64,000 nt of DNA from Sphingomonas_R arantia (GCF_042682045.1 NZ_JBHUGS010000001.1:930001-994000); one strand, 5' to 3'. Shown: positions 1-9,389, numbered from the stretch's first letter. Notes: generated from the letters alone by a model not told the origin. Numbers and translations are program-made.

Positions 1-1079
1 CGGCGGAAGCGCTGGCGTTCGGGTCGCTGCTGCAGGACGATTACGGCGTCCGCCTGTCGGGCCAGGATGTCGGGCGCGGCACGTTCAGCCAGCGCCATGC
101 CGTCTGGGTCGACCAGAAGGACGCGCACAAGTACATCCCGCTGTCGACGATGAACCGCAAGTTCCAGGTGCTCGACAGCCCGCTGTCCGAGTTCGGCGTG
201 CTGGGCTTCGAATATGGCTATTCCGGGCAGTCACCGAACACGCTCGTGCTGTGGGAAGCGCAGTTCGGCGATTTCGCGAACGGCGCGCAGGTCATCATCG
301 ACCAGTTCATCGCGGCGGGCGAGGCCAAGTGGCTGCGCGCCAACGGCCTCGTGATGCTGTTGCCGCACGGGTATGAGGGACAGGGGCCGGAGCATTCGTC
401 GGCCCGGCTCGAGCGCTATCTGCAGCTGTGTGCCGAGGACAATCTCCAGGTCGCGAACTGCACGACGCCGGCGAACTATTTCCACATCCTGCGCCGGCAG
501 ATGCTGCGGAACTTCCGCAAGCCGCTGATCATGATGACGCCGAAGTCGCTGCTGCGGCACAAGTCGGCGGTGTCGAGCATCGCGGACTTCACGGGCGACA
601 GCCATTTCCGGCGGATCCTGTCCGATACCAACGCGCCGGCCGATCAGGACGTGCGCCGGCTCGTGCTGTGTTCGGGCAAGGTCTATTACGACCTGGCCGA
701 GGCACGCGATGCGTCGGGTGACAAGAACACCACGATCGTCCGGATCGAGCAGATCTATCCGTTCCCGTCCGACGCGCTGGTCAAGCGGCTGGCGCGGATG
801 CCCAACCTCGAAACCGTGGTCTGGGCACAGGAAGAGCCGAAGAACAACGGATCGTGGTTCTTCGTCGAGGAGCTGATCGAACAGTCGCTGAAGGATGCGG
901 GCAAGCCGATCCGTCCGGTCTATGCCGGGCGCAAGGCGTCGGCCGCGACCGCGACCGGTCTCGCCCGCAACCACGCCAAGCAGCAGCAGATGCTGGTGGC
1001 CGAAGCGCTGGGTGAGCCGCAGGGCGAGGTGGCCGAGGCGATCGGCGCAGGTGTCCAGTCGAAGCAGCAGGCCGGCTGA
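1..1079 (+). CDS. sucA: 2-oxoglutarate dehydrogenase E1 component, C-terminal part (5' end outside the window)
   Basis: This is the thiamine-diphosphate E1 subunit of the 2-oxoglutarate dehydrogenase complex, which decarboxylates 2-oxoglutarate and passes the succinyl group to the lipoyl arm of E2 in the TCA cycle. The open frame enters from the left edge (first whole codon at base 3) and includes the segment SGQDVGRGTFSQRHAV, characteristic of E1o enzymes, then the transketolase pyrimidine-type fold and the C-terminal domain ending at the TGA. About 358 of the usual 930-980 residues are present, so it is cut by the window edge and is not a pseudogene. It is followed after 41 bp by sucB, and lpdA follows that, so the whole complex is encoded together. 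Family identification is firm. Confidence 0.97.
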   Translation, partial: AEALAFGSLLQDDYGVRLSGQDVGRGTFSQRHAVWVDQKDAHKYIPLSTMNRKFQVLDSPLSEFGVLGFEYGYSGQSPNTLVLWEAQFGDFANGAQVIIDQFIAAGEAKWLRANGLVMLLPHGYEGQGPEHSSARLERYLQLCAEDNLQVANCTTPANYFHILRRQMLRNFRKPLIMMTPKSLLRHKSAVSSIADFTGDSHFRRILSDTNAPADQDVRRLVLCSGKVYYDLAEARDASGDKNTTIVRIEQIYPFPSDALVKRLARMPNLETVVWAQEEPKNNGSWFFVEELIEQSLKDAGKPIRPVYAGRKASAATATGLARNHAKQQQMLVAEALGEPQGEVAEAIGAGVQSKQQAG

Positions 1080-1120
1080 ACCGCCCGTCCGCGACAGAAT
1101 CGAACGATAAGGAAGACGAC

Positions 1121-2356
1121 ATGGCGACCGAAGTAACCGTTCCCACGCTGGGCGAATCGATCACCGAAGCCACGCTTGGCCAGTGGCTGAAGAAGCCGGG
1201 CGAGGCGGTGAAGGCCGACGAGCCGATCGCCAGCCTGGAGACCGACAAGGTTGCCGTTGACGTGCCGTCGCCGGTCGACGGCGTGATGGGCGAGCAGGCC
1301 GTGGCCGAGGGTGATACCGTTCTGGTCGGGGCGCTAATCGCGCTGATCCAGGAGGGGTCGGCCTCGACGTCCGCGACGCCCGCGGCCGAGAACAAGACCG
1401 CGGTGGCGCAGGCCGAGAAGGCTGCCCCGCCGGAGCCGGGTGCGGCGCCCGCGACGAGCGGTGGCAACAACGACGCGCTGTCGCCGTCGGCGCGCCGTGC
1501 GGTTCAGGAGACCGGGATCGATCCGTCGACGGTCGACGGTTCGGGCCGCGATGGTCGTGTGACCAAGATGGATGTGCAGGCCGCCGCTGCGAACCCCGCC
1601 CCGTCGGTGTCCGCGCCGGCCCCCGCCGCCGCCGCGCCGGCATCGACCGCGAACGGCCGCAAGGAGGAGCGCGTTCGCATGACGCGCCTGCGCCAGACCG
1701 TCGCGCGCCGCCTGAAGGAAGCGCAGAACACGGCCGCGATGCTGACGACGTTCAACGACGTCGACATGACCAACGTCATGGCCGCGCGCGCCAAGTATAA
1801 GGACCTGTTCGAGAAGAAGCATGACGTCCGGCTGGGCTTCATGGGCTTCTTCGTGAAGGCCGCGGTCCAGGCGCTGCGCGACGTGCCGTCGGTCAACGCA
1901 TCGATCGAAGGCGACGAGATCGTGTACCGTGATTATGTCGACGTGTCGGTCGCGGTGTCGGCACCGAACGGGCTGGTCGTGCCGGTGATCCGCGATGCGC
2001 AGCATCTGTCGGTCGCCGGAATCGAGAAGACGATCGGCGATTTCGGCAAGCGCGCCAAGGACGGTTCGTTGAAGATGGACGAGATGAAGGGCGGTACCTT
2101 CACCATTTCCAACGGCGGCGTGTTCGGGTCGCTGATGTCGACGCCGATCATCAACCCGCCGCAGTCCGCGGTGCTGGGCCTCCACCGCATCGACCAGCGC
2201 CCCGTGGTGCTGGACGGGCAGATCGTGGCGCGTCCGATGATGTATCTGGCGCTGAGCTACGATCACCGCCTGATCGACGGGCGCGAGGCGGTCACCTTCC
2301 TGGTCGCGATCAAGAATGCGATCGAGGATCCGACGCGTCTGCTGATCGACCTGTAA
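1121..2356 (+). CDS. sucB: Dihydrolipoyllysine-residue succinyltransferase (E2 of 2-oxoglutarate dehydrogenase)
   Basis: The E2 core subunit transfers succinyl from its lipoyl arm to CoA. At 411 aa it has the usual length. An N-terminal lipoyl domain spans about residues 2-75, with the lipoylated lysine in ETDKVAVDV (K43). An Ala/Pro-rich linker follows, then the peripheral-subunit binding domain (about 118-155, from SPSARRAV), a second Ala/Pro linker, and the catalytic acyltransferase domain with the active-site motif SYDHRLIDGREAV near residue 380. The start is supported by an AAGGAAG ribosome binding site just upstream. It lies between sucA and lpdA in the same direction, in the order sucA-sucB-lpdA. 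Confidence 0.97.
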   Translation: MATEVTVPTLGESITEATLGQWLKKPGEAVKADEPIASLETDKVAVDVPSPVDGVMGEQAVAEGDTVLVGALIALIQEGSASTSATPAAENKTAVAQAEKAAPPEPGAAPATSGGNNDALSPSARRAVQETGIDPSTVDGSGRDGRVTKMDVQAAAANPAPSVSAPAPAAAAPASTANGRKEERVRMTRLRQTVARRLKEAQNTAAMLTTFNDVDMTNVMAARAKYKDLFEKKHDVRLGFMGFFVKAAVQALRDVPSVNASIEGDEIVYRDYVDVSVAVSAPNGLVVPVIRDAQHLSVAGIEKTIGDFGKRAKDGSLKMDEMKGGTFTISNGGVFGSLMSTPIINPPQSAVLGLHRIDQRPVVLDGQIVARPMMYLALSYDHRLIDGREAVTFLVAIKNAIEDPTRLLIDL

Positions 2357-2480
2357 GAGACTAAGGGGGCGTTGGACTTTGGTTCGGCGTCCCCATTTAT
2401 TGTGACGAGTATAGCCGCTCTGGGCACCGATCGAGATGGCGTCGCGGCAGAACCGAACCGCTTGAAAGGCGAGCTTACCC

Positions 2481-3878
2481 ATGGCTGATTATGATTTTGA
2501 CGTTCTGGTCATCGGCGCCGGCCCCGGCGGTTATGTCGCAGCGATCCGCGCGGCGCAGCTGGGCCTGAAGACCGCGTGCGTCGAGAGCCGCGAAACGCTG
2601 GGCGGGACCTGCCTGAACGTCGGGTGCATTCCGTCGAAGGCGATGCTGCATGCGTCCGAGCTGTATCAGGAGGCGTCCTCGGGTGCGCTGGCGAAGTTCG
2701 GGATCGACATTGCGGGCGCGTCGCTGAACCTCGATCAGATGCATGCCGAGAAGGCGAAGGCGGTCAAGGAACTGACCGGCGGGATCGAAGGGCTGTTCCG
2801 CAAGAACAAGGTGGAGTGGCTGAAGGGCCGCGCGACGTTCACGGCAGCCGATACGGTCGAGGTCGCCGGGCGGAGTGTGCGCGCGAAGAACATCGTGATC
2901 GCGACCGGGTCGTCGGTGACGCCGCTGCCGGGTGTCGAGGTCGACCAGAAGGTCGTCGTCGATTCGACCGGGGCGCTCGCGTTGCCGACCGTGCCGAAGC
3001 ATATGGTCGTGATCGGCGGCGGCGTGATCGGGCTGGAGCTTGGGTCGGTCTGGAAGCGGCTGGGGGCCGAGGTGACGGTGGTCGAATATCTTGACCAGAT
3101 CCTGCCCGGCATGGACGGCGACGTCCGCAAGGAAGCCAACAAGCTGTTCAAGAAGCAGGGTTTCACGCTGCGCACGTCGACCAAGGTGACCGGTGTTGCT
3201 GTCCACGGCGACGGCGCCACGCTGACGGTAGAGCCGGCGGCGGGTGGTGCGGCCGAGACGATCGAGGCGGACGTCGTGCTGCTCGCGATCGGTCGCAAGC
3301 CGAACGTGGACGGGCTGGCGCTGGAGAAGGCCGGGTTGGAGCTGAACGCGCGCGGTCAGGTGGCGGTCGACCATGACTTCCGCACCGCGACGGCGGGCGT
3401 GTGGGCGATCGGCGACGTGACGCCAGGCCCGATGCTGGCGCACAAGGCGGAGGACGAGGGCATCGCGGTGGCCGAGAACATCGCCGGGCAGACCGGCATC
3501 GTGAACCATGCCGTGATCCCGAGCGTGGTCTACACGCACCCGGAATATGCCAGCGTCGGCCAGACTGAGGAAGCGCTGCGCGAGGGCGGGACTGAGATCA
3601 AGATCGGCAAGTTCCCGTTCCTGGCGAACAGCCGCGCCAAGACCAACCGCGACACCGACGGTTTCGTGAAGGTGATCGCGGACGCCAAGACCGACCGCGT
3701 GCTGGGCGTGCACATCGTCTCGTCGCTGGCGGGCGTGCTGATCGGCCAGGCCGCGCAGGCGATGGAGTTCGGCGCGACCAGCGAGGACATCGCCTACACC
3801 TGCCACGCGCATCCGACGCATTCGGAAGCGATCAAGGAAGCTGCGATGGCGGTGACGGGCAAGCCGATCCATATGTGA
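2481..3878 (+). CDS. lpdA: Dihydrolipoyl dehydrogenase (E3)
   Basis: This FAD-dependent E3 reoxidises the dihydrolipoyl arm of E2 with NAD+. The 465-aa protein has the N-terminal FAD-binding GAGPGGYVAA motif and the redox disulfide in GGTCLNVGCIPSK (C44 and C49). It also has an NAD-binding GGGVIGLELGSV segment at about 180 and the C-terminal catalytic HPTHSE motif. The gene follows sucB by 124 bp and ends just before a strong terminator. Its location points to the 2-oxoglutarate dehydrogenase complex, although E3 can also serve pyruvate and branched-chain dehydrogenases. Confidence 0.97.
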   Translation: MADYDFDVLVIGAGPGGYVAAIRAAQLGLKTACVESRETLGGTCLNVGCIPSKAMLHASELYQEASSGALAKFGIDIAGASLNLDQMHAEKAKAVKELTGGIEGLFRKNKVEWLKGRATFTAADTVEVAGRSVRAKNIVIATGSSVTPLPGVEVDQKVVVDSTGALALPTVPKHMVVIGGGVIGLELGSVWKRLGAEVTVVEYLDQILPGMDGDVRKEANKLFKKQGFTLRTSTKVTGVAVHGDGATLTVEPAAGGAAETIEADVVLLAIGRKPNVDGLALEKAGLELNARGQVAVDHDFRTATAGVWAIGDVTPGPMLAHKAEDEGIAVAENIAGQTGIVNHAVIPSVVYTHPEYASVGQTEEALREGGTEIKIGKFPFLANSRAKTNRDTDGFVKVIADAKTDRVLGVHIVSSLAGVLIGQAAQAMEFGATSEDIAYTCHAHPTHSEAIKEAAMAVTGKPIHM

Positions 3879-3953
3879 TGGGGGCCGCGGCGCGTTTGGG
3901 GGCGTCGTGGTTTGTTGACGGATTATTGCTGAGCGTGCTTCACGATCGATAGG

Positions 3954-3983
3954 ACGGGCCCCGGTAATCGGGGCCCGTTTTTT
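3954..3983 (+). terminator. Rho-independent terminator after lpdA
   Basis: A perfect 10-bp stem, ACGGGCCCCG (3954-3963) with CGGGGCCCGT (3969-3978), has a 5-nt loop GTAAT and runs directly into six T residues (3978-3983). It closes the sucAB-lpdA operon. The rest of the 335-bp space up to the next gene at 4214 shows no convincing gene or other element. Confidence 0.92.
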
Positions 3984-4213
3984 ATGTCGTTAGGACCATT
4001 CCTGAGGCGTCAGTGCTCCAGATCGACATCGTGATGGCGCGCAGTTCGTTTGGCTTTGGGGCGAGATCCGAAACCGGCGATTGGTCGCCGTACGAACTGC
4101 CCAGCCCGGTAGTGACCGCTGGGGAGTGAGGTCGCTCGTTTTGTTGCAGCCGTAGGATGGTCATGTGGAAATGACCTGATAGCCGCGCAGGCGTTCCGGG
4201 TTATGACGCCGGG

Positions 4214-4831
4214 ATGATGCCGCTCCCTGTCGCCCCCGCTTTCGCAGCGCTCGATCTGGCCGGGCTGGCCGTGTTTGCGGCGTCGGGGGCGCTGGCGGCG
4301 GCGGCGCGGCGGCAGACCTTGGTGACGTTTGCGTTCTTTGCGGCGGTGACGGGCACGGGCGGGGGGACGTTGCGCGATCTGTTGATCGGGGCGCCGGTGT
4401 TCTGGTTGCAGGATGCACGGGCGATCGGGGTGTGCCTGGGGGTCGCGGTGCTGGTGTGGTTCACGCCGCAGCGAATTTGGAGCCCGAAGGCGCTCGACTG
4501 GTTCGATGCGGTCGGGCTGGCGGCCTATGCGGTTTACGGCGCGGCCAAGGCGTTGCGTTACGGGGTGCCGCCGTTGCCGGCTGCGGTGATGGGGGTCGTG
4601 ACGGCGTGCATGGGTGGGGTGATCCGCGACGTTCTGGCGGGGGAGCCGTCGATCATCCTGCGGCCGGAGATTTATGTGACGGCGGCGGCGCTGGCGTCGG
4701 TGCTGTTCGTCGGGCTGGCGCTGGTCGGGTTGCCGTTCTGGGCGGCGGCCCTGGTGGGGGCGGGGGCCGGGTTCCTGCTGCGCGCGATGGCGATCGCGCG
4801 GGGGTTGGCACTGCCGGTTTATCGCGGGTGA
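4214..4831 (+). CDS. TRIC (UPF0126 family) trimeric intracellular cation channel-like membrane protein
   Basis: The 205-aa, very hydrophobic protein has about seven predicted membrane segments in two similar halves. Each half carries the signature of the bacterial TRIC/UPF0126 family (YicG/YadS type): TGTGGGTLRDLLIG in the first and TACMGGVIRDVLAGEPS in the second. Bacterial relatives form homotrimeric cation channels; the physiological role here is unknown. It is a single-gene unit with no partner genes. The start ATG follows GCCGGG and gives the expected N-terminal hydrophobic segment. Confidence 0.85.
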   Translation: MMPLPVAPAFAALDLAGLAVFAASGALAAAARRQTLVTFAFFAAVTGTGGGTLRDLLIGAPVFWLQDARAIGVCLGVAVLVWFTPQRIWSPKALDWFDAVGLAAYAVYGAAKALRYGVPPLPAAVMGVVTACMGGVIRDVLAGEPSIILRPEIYVTAAALASVLFVGLALVGLPFWAAALVGAGAGFLLRAMAIARGLALPVYRG

Positions 4832-4911
4832 GGTGTGGCCACCGGCTCGGGTTTGAAATGGCTAGTCGCGACGAGGTGGGTTGTGGTTCCTCCTTGGCGT
4901 CGCGCTGAAAC

Positions 4912-4969
4912 TGCGGTTGGCGTCGCGGCTGCGCTCGACGGGTCCCTCGACTTCGCTCGGGATGGGCGG
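4912..4969. repeat. Dispersed intergenic repeat, copy 1
   Basis: A 58-nt segment recurs at 17273-17332 with a few small differences. The last 28 nt, from GTCCCTCGACTTCGCTCGGG onward, are identical. Both copies are in short gaps after a plus-strand gene. It is non-coding, and its function is unknown. Confidence 0.75.
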
Positions 4970-5030
4970 GTTTTGGGAGGCGGGGCTTCGACCTCCGACG
5001 TAATCTTATTCAGTAGGTGCGGCCACTGAT

Positions 5031-5092
5031 CCGTTTGGTTCGGGCTTGTCGAGAAATCAGCGCGGAGTTCTCGACAGGCTCGAACCAAACGG
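5031..5092. repeat. Long inverted repeat between convergent genes
   Basis: Arms of 25 nt (5031-5055 and 5068-5092) are complementary except for two G-T type positions and are separated by 12 nt. The core is CTTGTCGAGAA / TTCTCGACAGG. The hairpin lies between the TRIC gene and the end of sppA, which converge, so it may act as a bidirectional transcription barrier, although no clear T tract follows. With the repeat at 4912 it accounts for most of the 333-bp gap. Confidence 0.7.
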
Positions 5093-5164
5093 GGTGGGGG
5101 CATGTTCCCTGACGGGGCAGGGGTATGCCGTGCGATCAGTGCGCTGTTACGCCTGATTTGCCGG

Positions 5165-7075
5165 CTACATCCCCAGCTTCATCAGGATCAGCCGCGCCAG
5201 GGCGCCGTCACTGCGCGCGGCGGCGGCCGCCTCGACCGGGCACTCCAGGCACCGGACCTGGATGGCGGGGCCGGCGGCGATGCGGCGGGCGTCGCCCAGC
5301 GCCTGGCCCATCAGCCGTTCGGGGTTGCCGGCCAGCTTGGTCCAGGGATCGGTTGCGGCCTGTTCGCCCATTTCCCCGTCGTTGCGGAACAGTTCGGTGA
5401 CCATCTGCTTGAACGGGTTCGGCTCGCGTTCGATGAACAGCGGGTAGGCGTTGTCCGGCGTCACCTTCGCGAGGCGCGCGGCGTAGGCGATCGCATCGTC
5501 GAGGCCGCCGAACTGATCGACGAGGCCGATCTGCCGCGCGATGCCGCCGGCCCAGACGCGGCCCTGGCCGATCTGGTCGACGCGGGTCTGCGGCAGGCGG
5601 CGGGAGGTGGCGACCAGGCCGGTGAAGCGGCGATAGGCGTCCTCGATGCCGAGCTGGATCAGCTGGTCGAACTGCGGGCTGGTGCCGCGAAGGACGTCCG
5701 GCTGGCCGGAGAGCGGCGTGGTGGCGACGCCGTCCGCGGACAGGCCGAGCTTGGTCAGCGCGCCCTGGAAGGTCGGGATGATGCCGAACACCCCGATCGA
5801 GCCGGTGATGGTGGAGGGTTCGGCGAAGATCCGGCTGGCCGGCGTCGAGACCCAGTAGCCGCCGGACGCCGCGACATTGCCCATCGACACGACGACCGGG
5901 AGCTTGCGGCGCCGCGCCTCCAGGATCGCCTGACGGATCTGTTCGGATGCGGTGACCGAGCCGCCCGGGCTGTCGACGCGGACGACGAGCGCCTTGATGC
6001 GGCCCTTGGCCAGTTCCTTCAGGATCAGGTCGGCGATGGTCGTGCCGGCGGCGGTGCCGGGGCCGGCCTTGCCGTCGACGATCTCGCCGGCGATGGTGAC
6101 GACGCCGATCGGGGTGCCGCTGCTCTTTTCAGGATGGCCGGAGACCCAGTTTTCGAACGGAATCGCGGGGTAGGAGCCGGCGATCTTCGAGTCGGCCATA
6201 CCGGTGCCCGTGACCTGCGCCACGCGGCGGCCGAAGGCGATGCGGTCGCCGAGTTTGTCGACCAGGCCGGCGCGCAACGCGGCCTGCGCCATGTCGCCAC
6301 CGGTGGCGGCCGCGATCTGTTCGGGATGGGCGAGATAGGGGGCGAGCTGCGCCTTGGGGCGGGCCTGCGACACGTTCTGCGTCCAGTCGGCCCAGAGCGC
6401 GTCGGCGAGCAGCTGGTTGGCGGCGCGGGCGGCGGGCGATTGATCGGTGCGGGTGAAGGGTTCGACCGCGGACTTGAACTCACCCACGCGGTAGACCTTG
6501 GGCGTCACGCCGATCTTGTCGAGCAGGCCCTTATAGTAGAGCCGCGATCCACCCGGGCCGGTGAGGAGGACGGGGCCGATCGGGTTGAGCCAGATCTCGC
6601 TGGCGTGTGCGGCGAGCAGGTAGCTGTCGTCGGTATAGCCGGTGGCGTAGGCGAGCACGGGCTTTCCGGCGCGGCGGACGCGGTCCATCGCCTCGCCCAG
6701 CGTGGCGAGGCCGGCCTGGCCACCGCCGGTGAAGCGGTCGAGATCGAGCACGACGCCCTTCACATTGCCGTCGCGTGCCGCACCGTCGACCGCGCGGGCC
6801 ACGTCGCGCAGCCGATATTCGCGGGTCACCTGGCCGGAGCCGGCGAGTGCGGCGAACGGATCGGCGTCGGACGGCTGTTCGACCAGCGATCCGTCGAGCG
6901 CCACGACCAGCACGCCATTGCCCGGCGTACGCGGGTTGCCGCCGACCGACAGCGCGGCGAACAGGCCGCCGAAGAACAGGAGCATCAGGAGCAGGACGAG
7001 CCCGTCTTTGATGGCGACGAGCAGTTTCCAGAAACCGCGGAGGATGCGCATGGGCCGGCTTTCGAAGAGGTCCAT
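5165..7075 (-). CDS. sppA: Signal peptide peptidase SppA, 67-kDa type
   Basis: This inner-membrane serine protease digests cleaved signal peptides. The 636-aa length matches the duplicated long form of SppA. An N-terminal membrane anchor (about residues 14-42, LVLLLMLLFFGG) is followed by two S49 peptidase domains. The catalytic lysine lies in GEFKSAVEPF in the first half, and the nucleophilic serine in VAASGGYWVS in the second half, preceded by RVDSPGGSVTASE. The upstream region also holds the groESL promoter in the other direction, so the two are divergent. Family assignment is firm. Confidence 0.95.
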   Translation of the reverse strand: MDLFESRPMRILRGFWKLLVAIKDGLVLLLMLLFFGGLFAALSVGGNPRTPGNGVLVVALDGSLVEQPSDADPFAALAGSGQVTREYRLRDVARAVDGAARDGNVKGVVLDLDRFTGGGQAGLATLGEAMDRVRRAGKPVLAYATGYTDDSYLLAAHASEIWLNPIGPVLLTGPGGSRLYYKGLLDKIGVTPKVYRVGEFKSAVEPFTRTDQSPAARAANQLLADALWADWTQNVSQARPKAQLAPYLAHPEQIAAATGGDMAQAALRAGLVDKLGDRIAFGRRVAQVTGTGMADSKIAGSYPAIPFENWVSGHPEKSSGTPIGVVTIAGEIVDGKAGPGTAAGTTIADLILKELAKGRIKALVVRVDSPGGSVTASEQIRQAILEARRRKLPVVVSMGNVAASGGYWVSTPASRIFAEPSTITGSIGVFGIIPTFQGALTKLGLSADGVATTPLSGQPDVLRGTSPQFDQLIQLGIEDAYRRFTGLVATSRRLPQTRVDQIGQGRVWAGGIARQIGLVDQFGGLDDAIAYAARLAKVTPDNAYPLFIEREPNPFKQMVTELFRNDGEMGEQAATDPWTKLAGNPERLMGQALGDARRIAAGPAIQVRCLECPVEAAAAARSDGALARLILMKLGM

Positions 7076-7193
7076 CCCGGCTATCGCGTCGGCGGGCGTA
7101 ACGCCAGCGCGATCATCGGCGCCGCAATTTCGGGGGGCCGGACGCGTTCCGCGACCATCCTGTCACGCGTCTGAAAAAGTCTGCGCGCATATG

Positions 7194-7223
7194 CTTGACC
7201 CGGCGGCGCAGAGGTCCATATGC
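7194..7223 (+). promoter_or_regulatory. Probable groESL promoter
   Basis: A TTGACC -35-like box (7195-7200, preceded by C) is followed after 16 nt by CATATG (7217-7222), just upstream of the CIRCE operator. The CTTGAC/CATAT pair also resembles alphaproteobacterial heat-shock (RpoH) promoters. This is inference from motif and position. Confidence 0.55.
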
Positions 7224-7229
7224 CGTGTG

Positions 7230-7256
7230 CTGGCACTCACCAATGGAGAGTGCCAA
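7230..7256 (+). promoter_or_regulatory. CIRCE operator (HrcA binding site)
   Basis: The inverted repeat CTGGCACTC - 9 nt - GAGTGCCAA matches the CIRCE consensus TTAGCACTC-N9-GAGTGCTAA. It lies about 77 nt upstream of groES and immediately downstream of the presumed promoter, where the HrcA repressor would block groESL transcription. hrcA itself is not in the window. Confidence 0.93.
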
Positions 7257-7332
7257 TAATTTCGACCTGTGGATCGGGGCCGGCCGTGCGATGACGCCGC
7301 GCCAGCCTTTGTCCGAAGAGGAGGCAAGCGCC

Positions 7333-7620
7333 ATGAACTTCCGTCCGTTGCACGACCGCGTGCTCGTCAAGCGTATCGAAGCCGAAGAGAAGACCGCCGG
7401 CGGGATCATCATTCCCGACAGTGCCAAGGAAAAGCCGCAGGAAGGCGAAGTCGTCGCCGCCGGCACCGGCCTCCGTTCCGACGATGGCAAGATCACGCCG
7501 CTCGACGTCAAGGCCGGCGACAAGATCCTGTTCGGCAAATGGTCCGGCACCGAGGTCAAGGTCGACGGCCAGGACCTGATCATCATGAAGGAAAGCGACA
7601 TTCTGGGCATCGTCGGCTGA
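7333..7620 (+). CDS. groES: Co-chaperonin GroES
   Basis: This 95-aa GroES forms the heptameric lid of the GroEL folding chamber. It begins MNFRPLHDRVLVKR and contains the mobile-loop segment EEKTAGGIIIPDSAKEKPQ and the C-terminal IIMKESDILGIVG typical of the family. The frame is open further upstream, to 7195, but this ATG gives the canonical length and lies after the CIRCE operator. A GAGGCAAG sequence precedes it. It is transcribed with groL, 84 bp downstream. Confidence 0.97.
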   Translation: MNFRPLHDRVLVKRIEAEEKTAGGIIIPDSAKEKPQEGEVVAAGTGLRSDDGKITPLDVKAGDKILFGKWSGTEVKVDGQDLIIMKESDILGIVG

Positions 7621-7704
7621 CGCTGACCGGCTCGGCATCCTTGCCTGAGCCACCCCGGACTATCGACGACCTGATCCACTCCACATACTGAAAGGGTTTC
7701 CAAC

Positions 7705-9360
7705 ATGGCAGCCAAAGACGTCAAATTTTCCCGCGACGCCCGTGAGCGCATTCTCCGCGGTGTCGACATCCTGGCCGACGCGGTCAAGGTGACGCTCGGC
7801 CCCAAGGGCCGCAACGTCGTGATCGACAAGTCGTTCGGCGCGCCGCGCATCACCAAGGACGGCGTTACCGTCGCCAAGGAAATCGAACTCAAGGACAAGT
7901 TCGAGAACATGGGCGCGCAGATGCTGCGCGAAGTCGCGTCGAAGACGAACGACATCGCCGGCGACGGCACCACCACCGCGACCGTACTGGCCCAGGCCAT
8001 CGTGCGCGAGGGCATGAAGTCGGTTGCGGCCGGCATGAACCCGATGGACCTGAAGCGCGGCATCGACCTCGCCGTCCTGAAGGTCGTCGAGGACCTGAAG
8101 GCGCGTTCCAAGCCCGTCGCAGGCAGCCATGAAGTCGCACAGGTCGGCATCATTTCCGCCAACGGCGACACCGTCGTCGGCGAGAAGATCGCCGAAGCGA
8201 TGGACAAGGTCGGCAAGGAAGGCGTCATCACCGTCGAGGAGGCCAAGGGTCTCGAGTTCGAACTCGATGTCGTCGAAGGCATGCAGTTCGATCGCGGCTA
8301 CCTGTCGCCCTACTTCATTACCAATCCCGAGAAGATGGTGACCGAGCTTCAGGATCCCTACATCCTGATCCACGAGAAGAAGCTGTCGAACCTGCAGGCG
8401 ATGCTCCCGATCCTGGAAGCAGTCGTGCAGTCGGGTCGTCCGCTGCTGATCATCGCAGAGGACATCGAGGGCGAGGCGCTTGCCACGCTGGTCGTGAACA
8501 AGCTGCGCGGCGGCCTGAAGGTCGCTGCGGTCAAGGCGCCCGGTTTCGGCGATCGTCGCAAGGCGATGCTGGAAGACATCGCGATCCTGACGAAAGGCGA
8601 GATGATCTCCGAGGACCTCGGCATCAAGCTCGAGAACGTCACGATCGACATGCTCGGTACCGCCAAGCGCGTCACGATCGACAAGGACAACACCGTCATC
8701 GTCGACGGTGCCGGTGACAGCGAGAACATCAAGGGCCGCGTCGACGCGATCCGTCGCCAGATCGAGAACACGACGAGCGACTACGACAAGGAGAAGCTGC
8801 AGGAGCGTCTGGCCAAGCTGGCCGGTGGTGTTGCGGTGATCAAGGTCGGTGGTTCGACCGAAGTCGAAGTCAAGGAGCGCAAGGACCGCGTCGACGACGC
8901 CCTGCACGCAACGCGCGCAGCCGTCGAAGAAGGCATTGTCCCCGGTGGCGGTACGGCTCTGCTGTACGCAACCAAGGCGCTCGAGGGCATGAAGGGCGTC
9001 AACGACGACCAGACCCGCGGCATCGACATCATCCGTCGCGCGCTGCAGACGCCGCTTCGCCAGATCGCACAGAATGCAGGCTTCGACGGTGCCGTCGTCG
9101 CAGGCAACCTGCTCCGCGAGAATGACGAGACGATGGGCTTCAACGCATCGACCGACGTGTACGAGAACCTGGTTGCGGCCGGCGTGATCGACCCGACCAA
9201 GGTCGTTCGTACCGCGCTTCAGGATGCGGCCTCGGTCGCCGGCCTGCTGATCACGACCGAAGCGGCTGTTTCGGACGCGGCGGAAGACAAGCCTTCGTCG
9301 GGCGGCATGCCCGGCGGCGGCATGGGCGGAATGGGTGGCATGGGCGGCATGGACTTCTAA
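7705..9360 (+). CDS. groL: Chaperonin GroEL
   Basis: This 60-kDa chaperonin forms the double-ring folding chamber with GroES. The 551-aa protein starts MAAKDVKFSRDARERIL and has the ATP-site motif NDIAGDGTTTATVLAQ. It has the signature AAVEEGIVPGGG at about 404 and ends with a Gly-Gly-Met repeat tail (GGMGGMGGMDF) typical of GroEL1. A GAAAGG ribosome binding site lies upstream. It is the second gene of the CIRCE-controlled groESL operon, and a hairpin follows it. Confidence 0.98.
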   Translation: MAAKDVKFSRDARERILRGVDILADAVKVTLGPKGRNVVIDKSFGAPRITKDGVTVAKEIELKDKFENMGAQMLREVASKTNDIAGDGTTTATVLAQAIVREGMKSVAAGMNPMDLKRGIDLAVLKVVEDLKARSKPVAGSHEVAQVGIISANGDTVVGEKIAEAMDKVGKEGVITVEEAKGLEFELDVVEGMQFDRGYLSPYFITNPEKMVTELQDPYILIHEKKLSNLQAMLPILEAVVQSGRPLLIIAEDIEGEALATLVVNKLRGGLKVAAVKAPGFGDRRKAMLEDIAILTKGEMISEDLGIKLENVTIDMLGTAKRVTIDKDNTVIVDGAGDSENIKGRVDAIRRQIENTTSDYDKEKLQERLAKLAGGVAVIKVGGSTEVEVKERKDRVDDALHATRAAVEEGIVPGGGTALLYATKALEGMKGVNDDQTRGIDIIRRALQTPLRQIAQNAGFDGAVVAGNLLRENDETMGFNASTDVYENLVAAGVIDPTKVVRTALQDAASVAGLLITTEAAVSDAAEDKPSSGGMPGGGMGGMGGMGGMDF

Positions 9361-9389
9361 GTCCTGCCAACCGAATACCCAATCGACAG

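Noticed and set aside
2475..3872. Minus-strand open frame of 465 codons opposite lpdA.
   Set aside because: It mirrors lpdA almost exactly; His/Arg-rich shadow with no family features.
5102..7174. Plus-strand open frame of 690 codons opposite sppA.
   Set aside because: It is the reverse complement of a well-supported SppA gene; its composition (Gly, Ala, Arg, Asp) is the usual shadow of high-GC codons.
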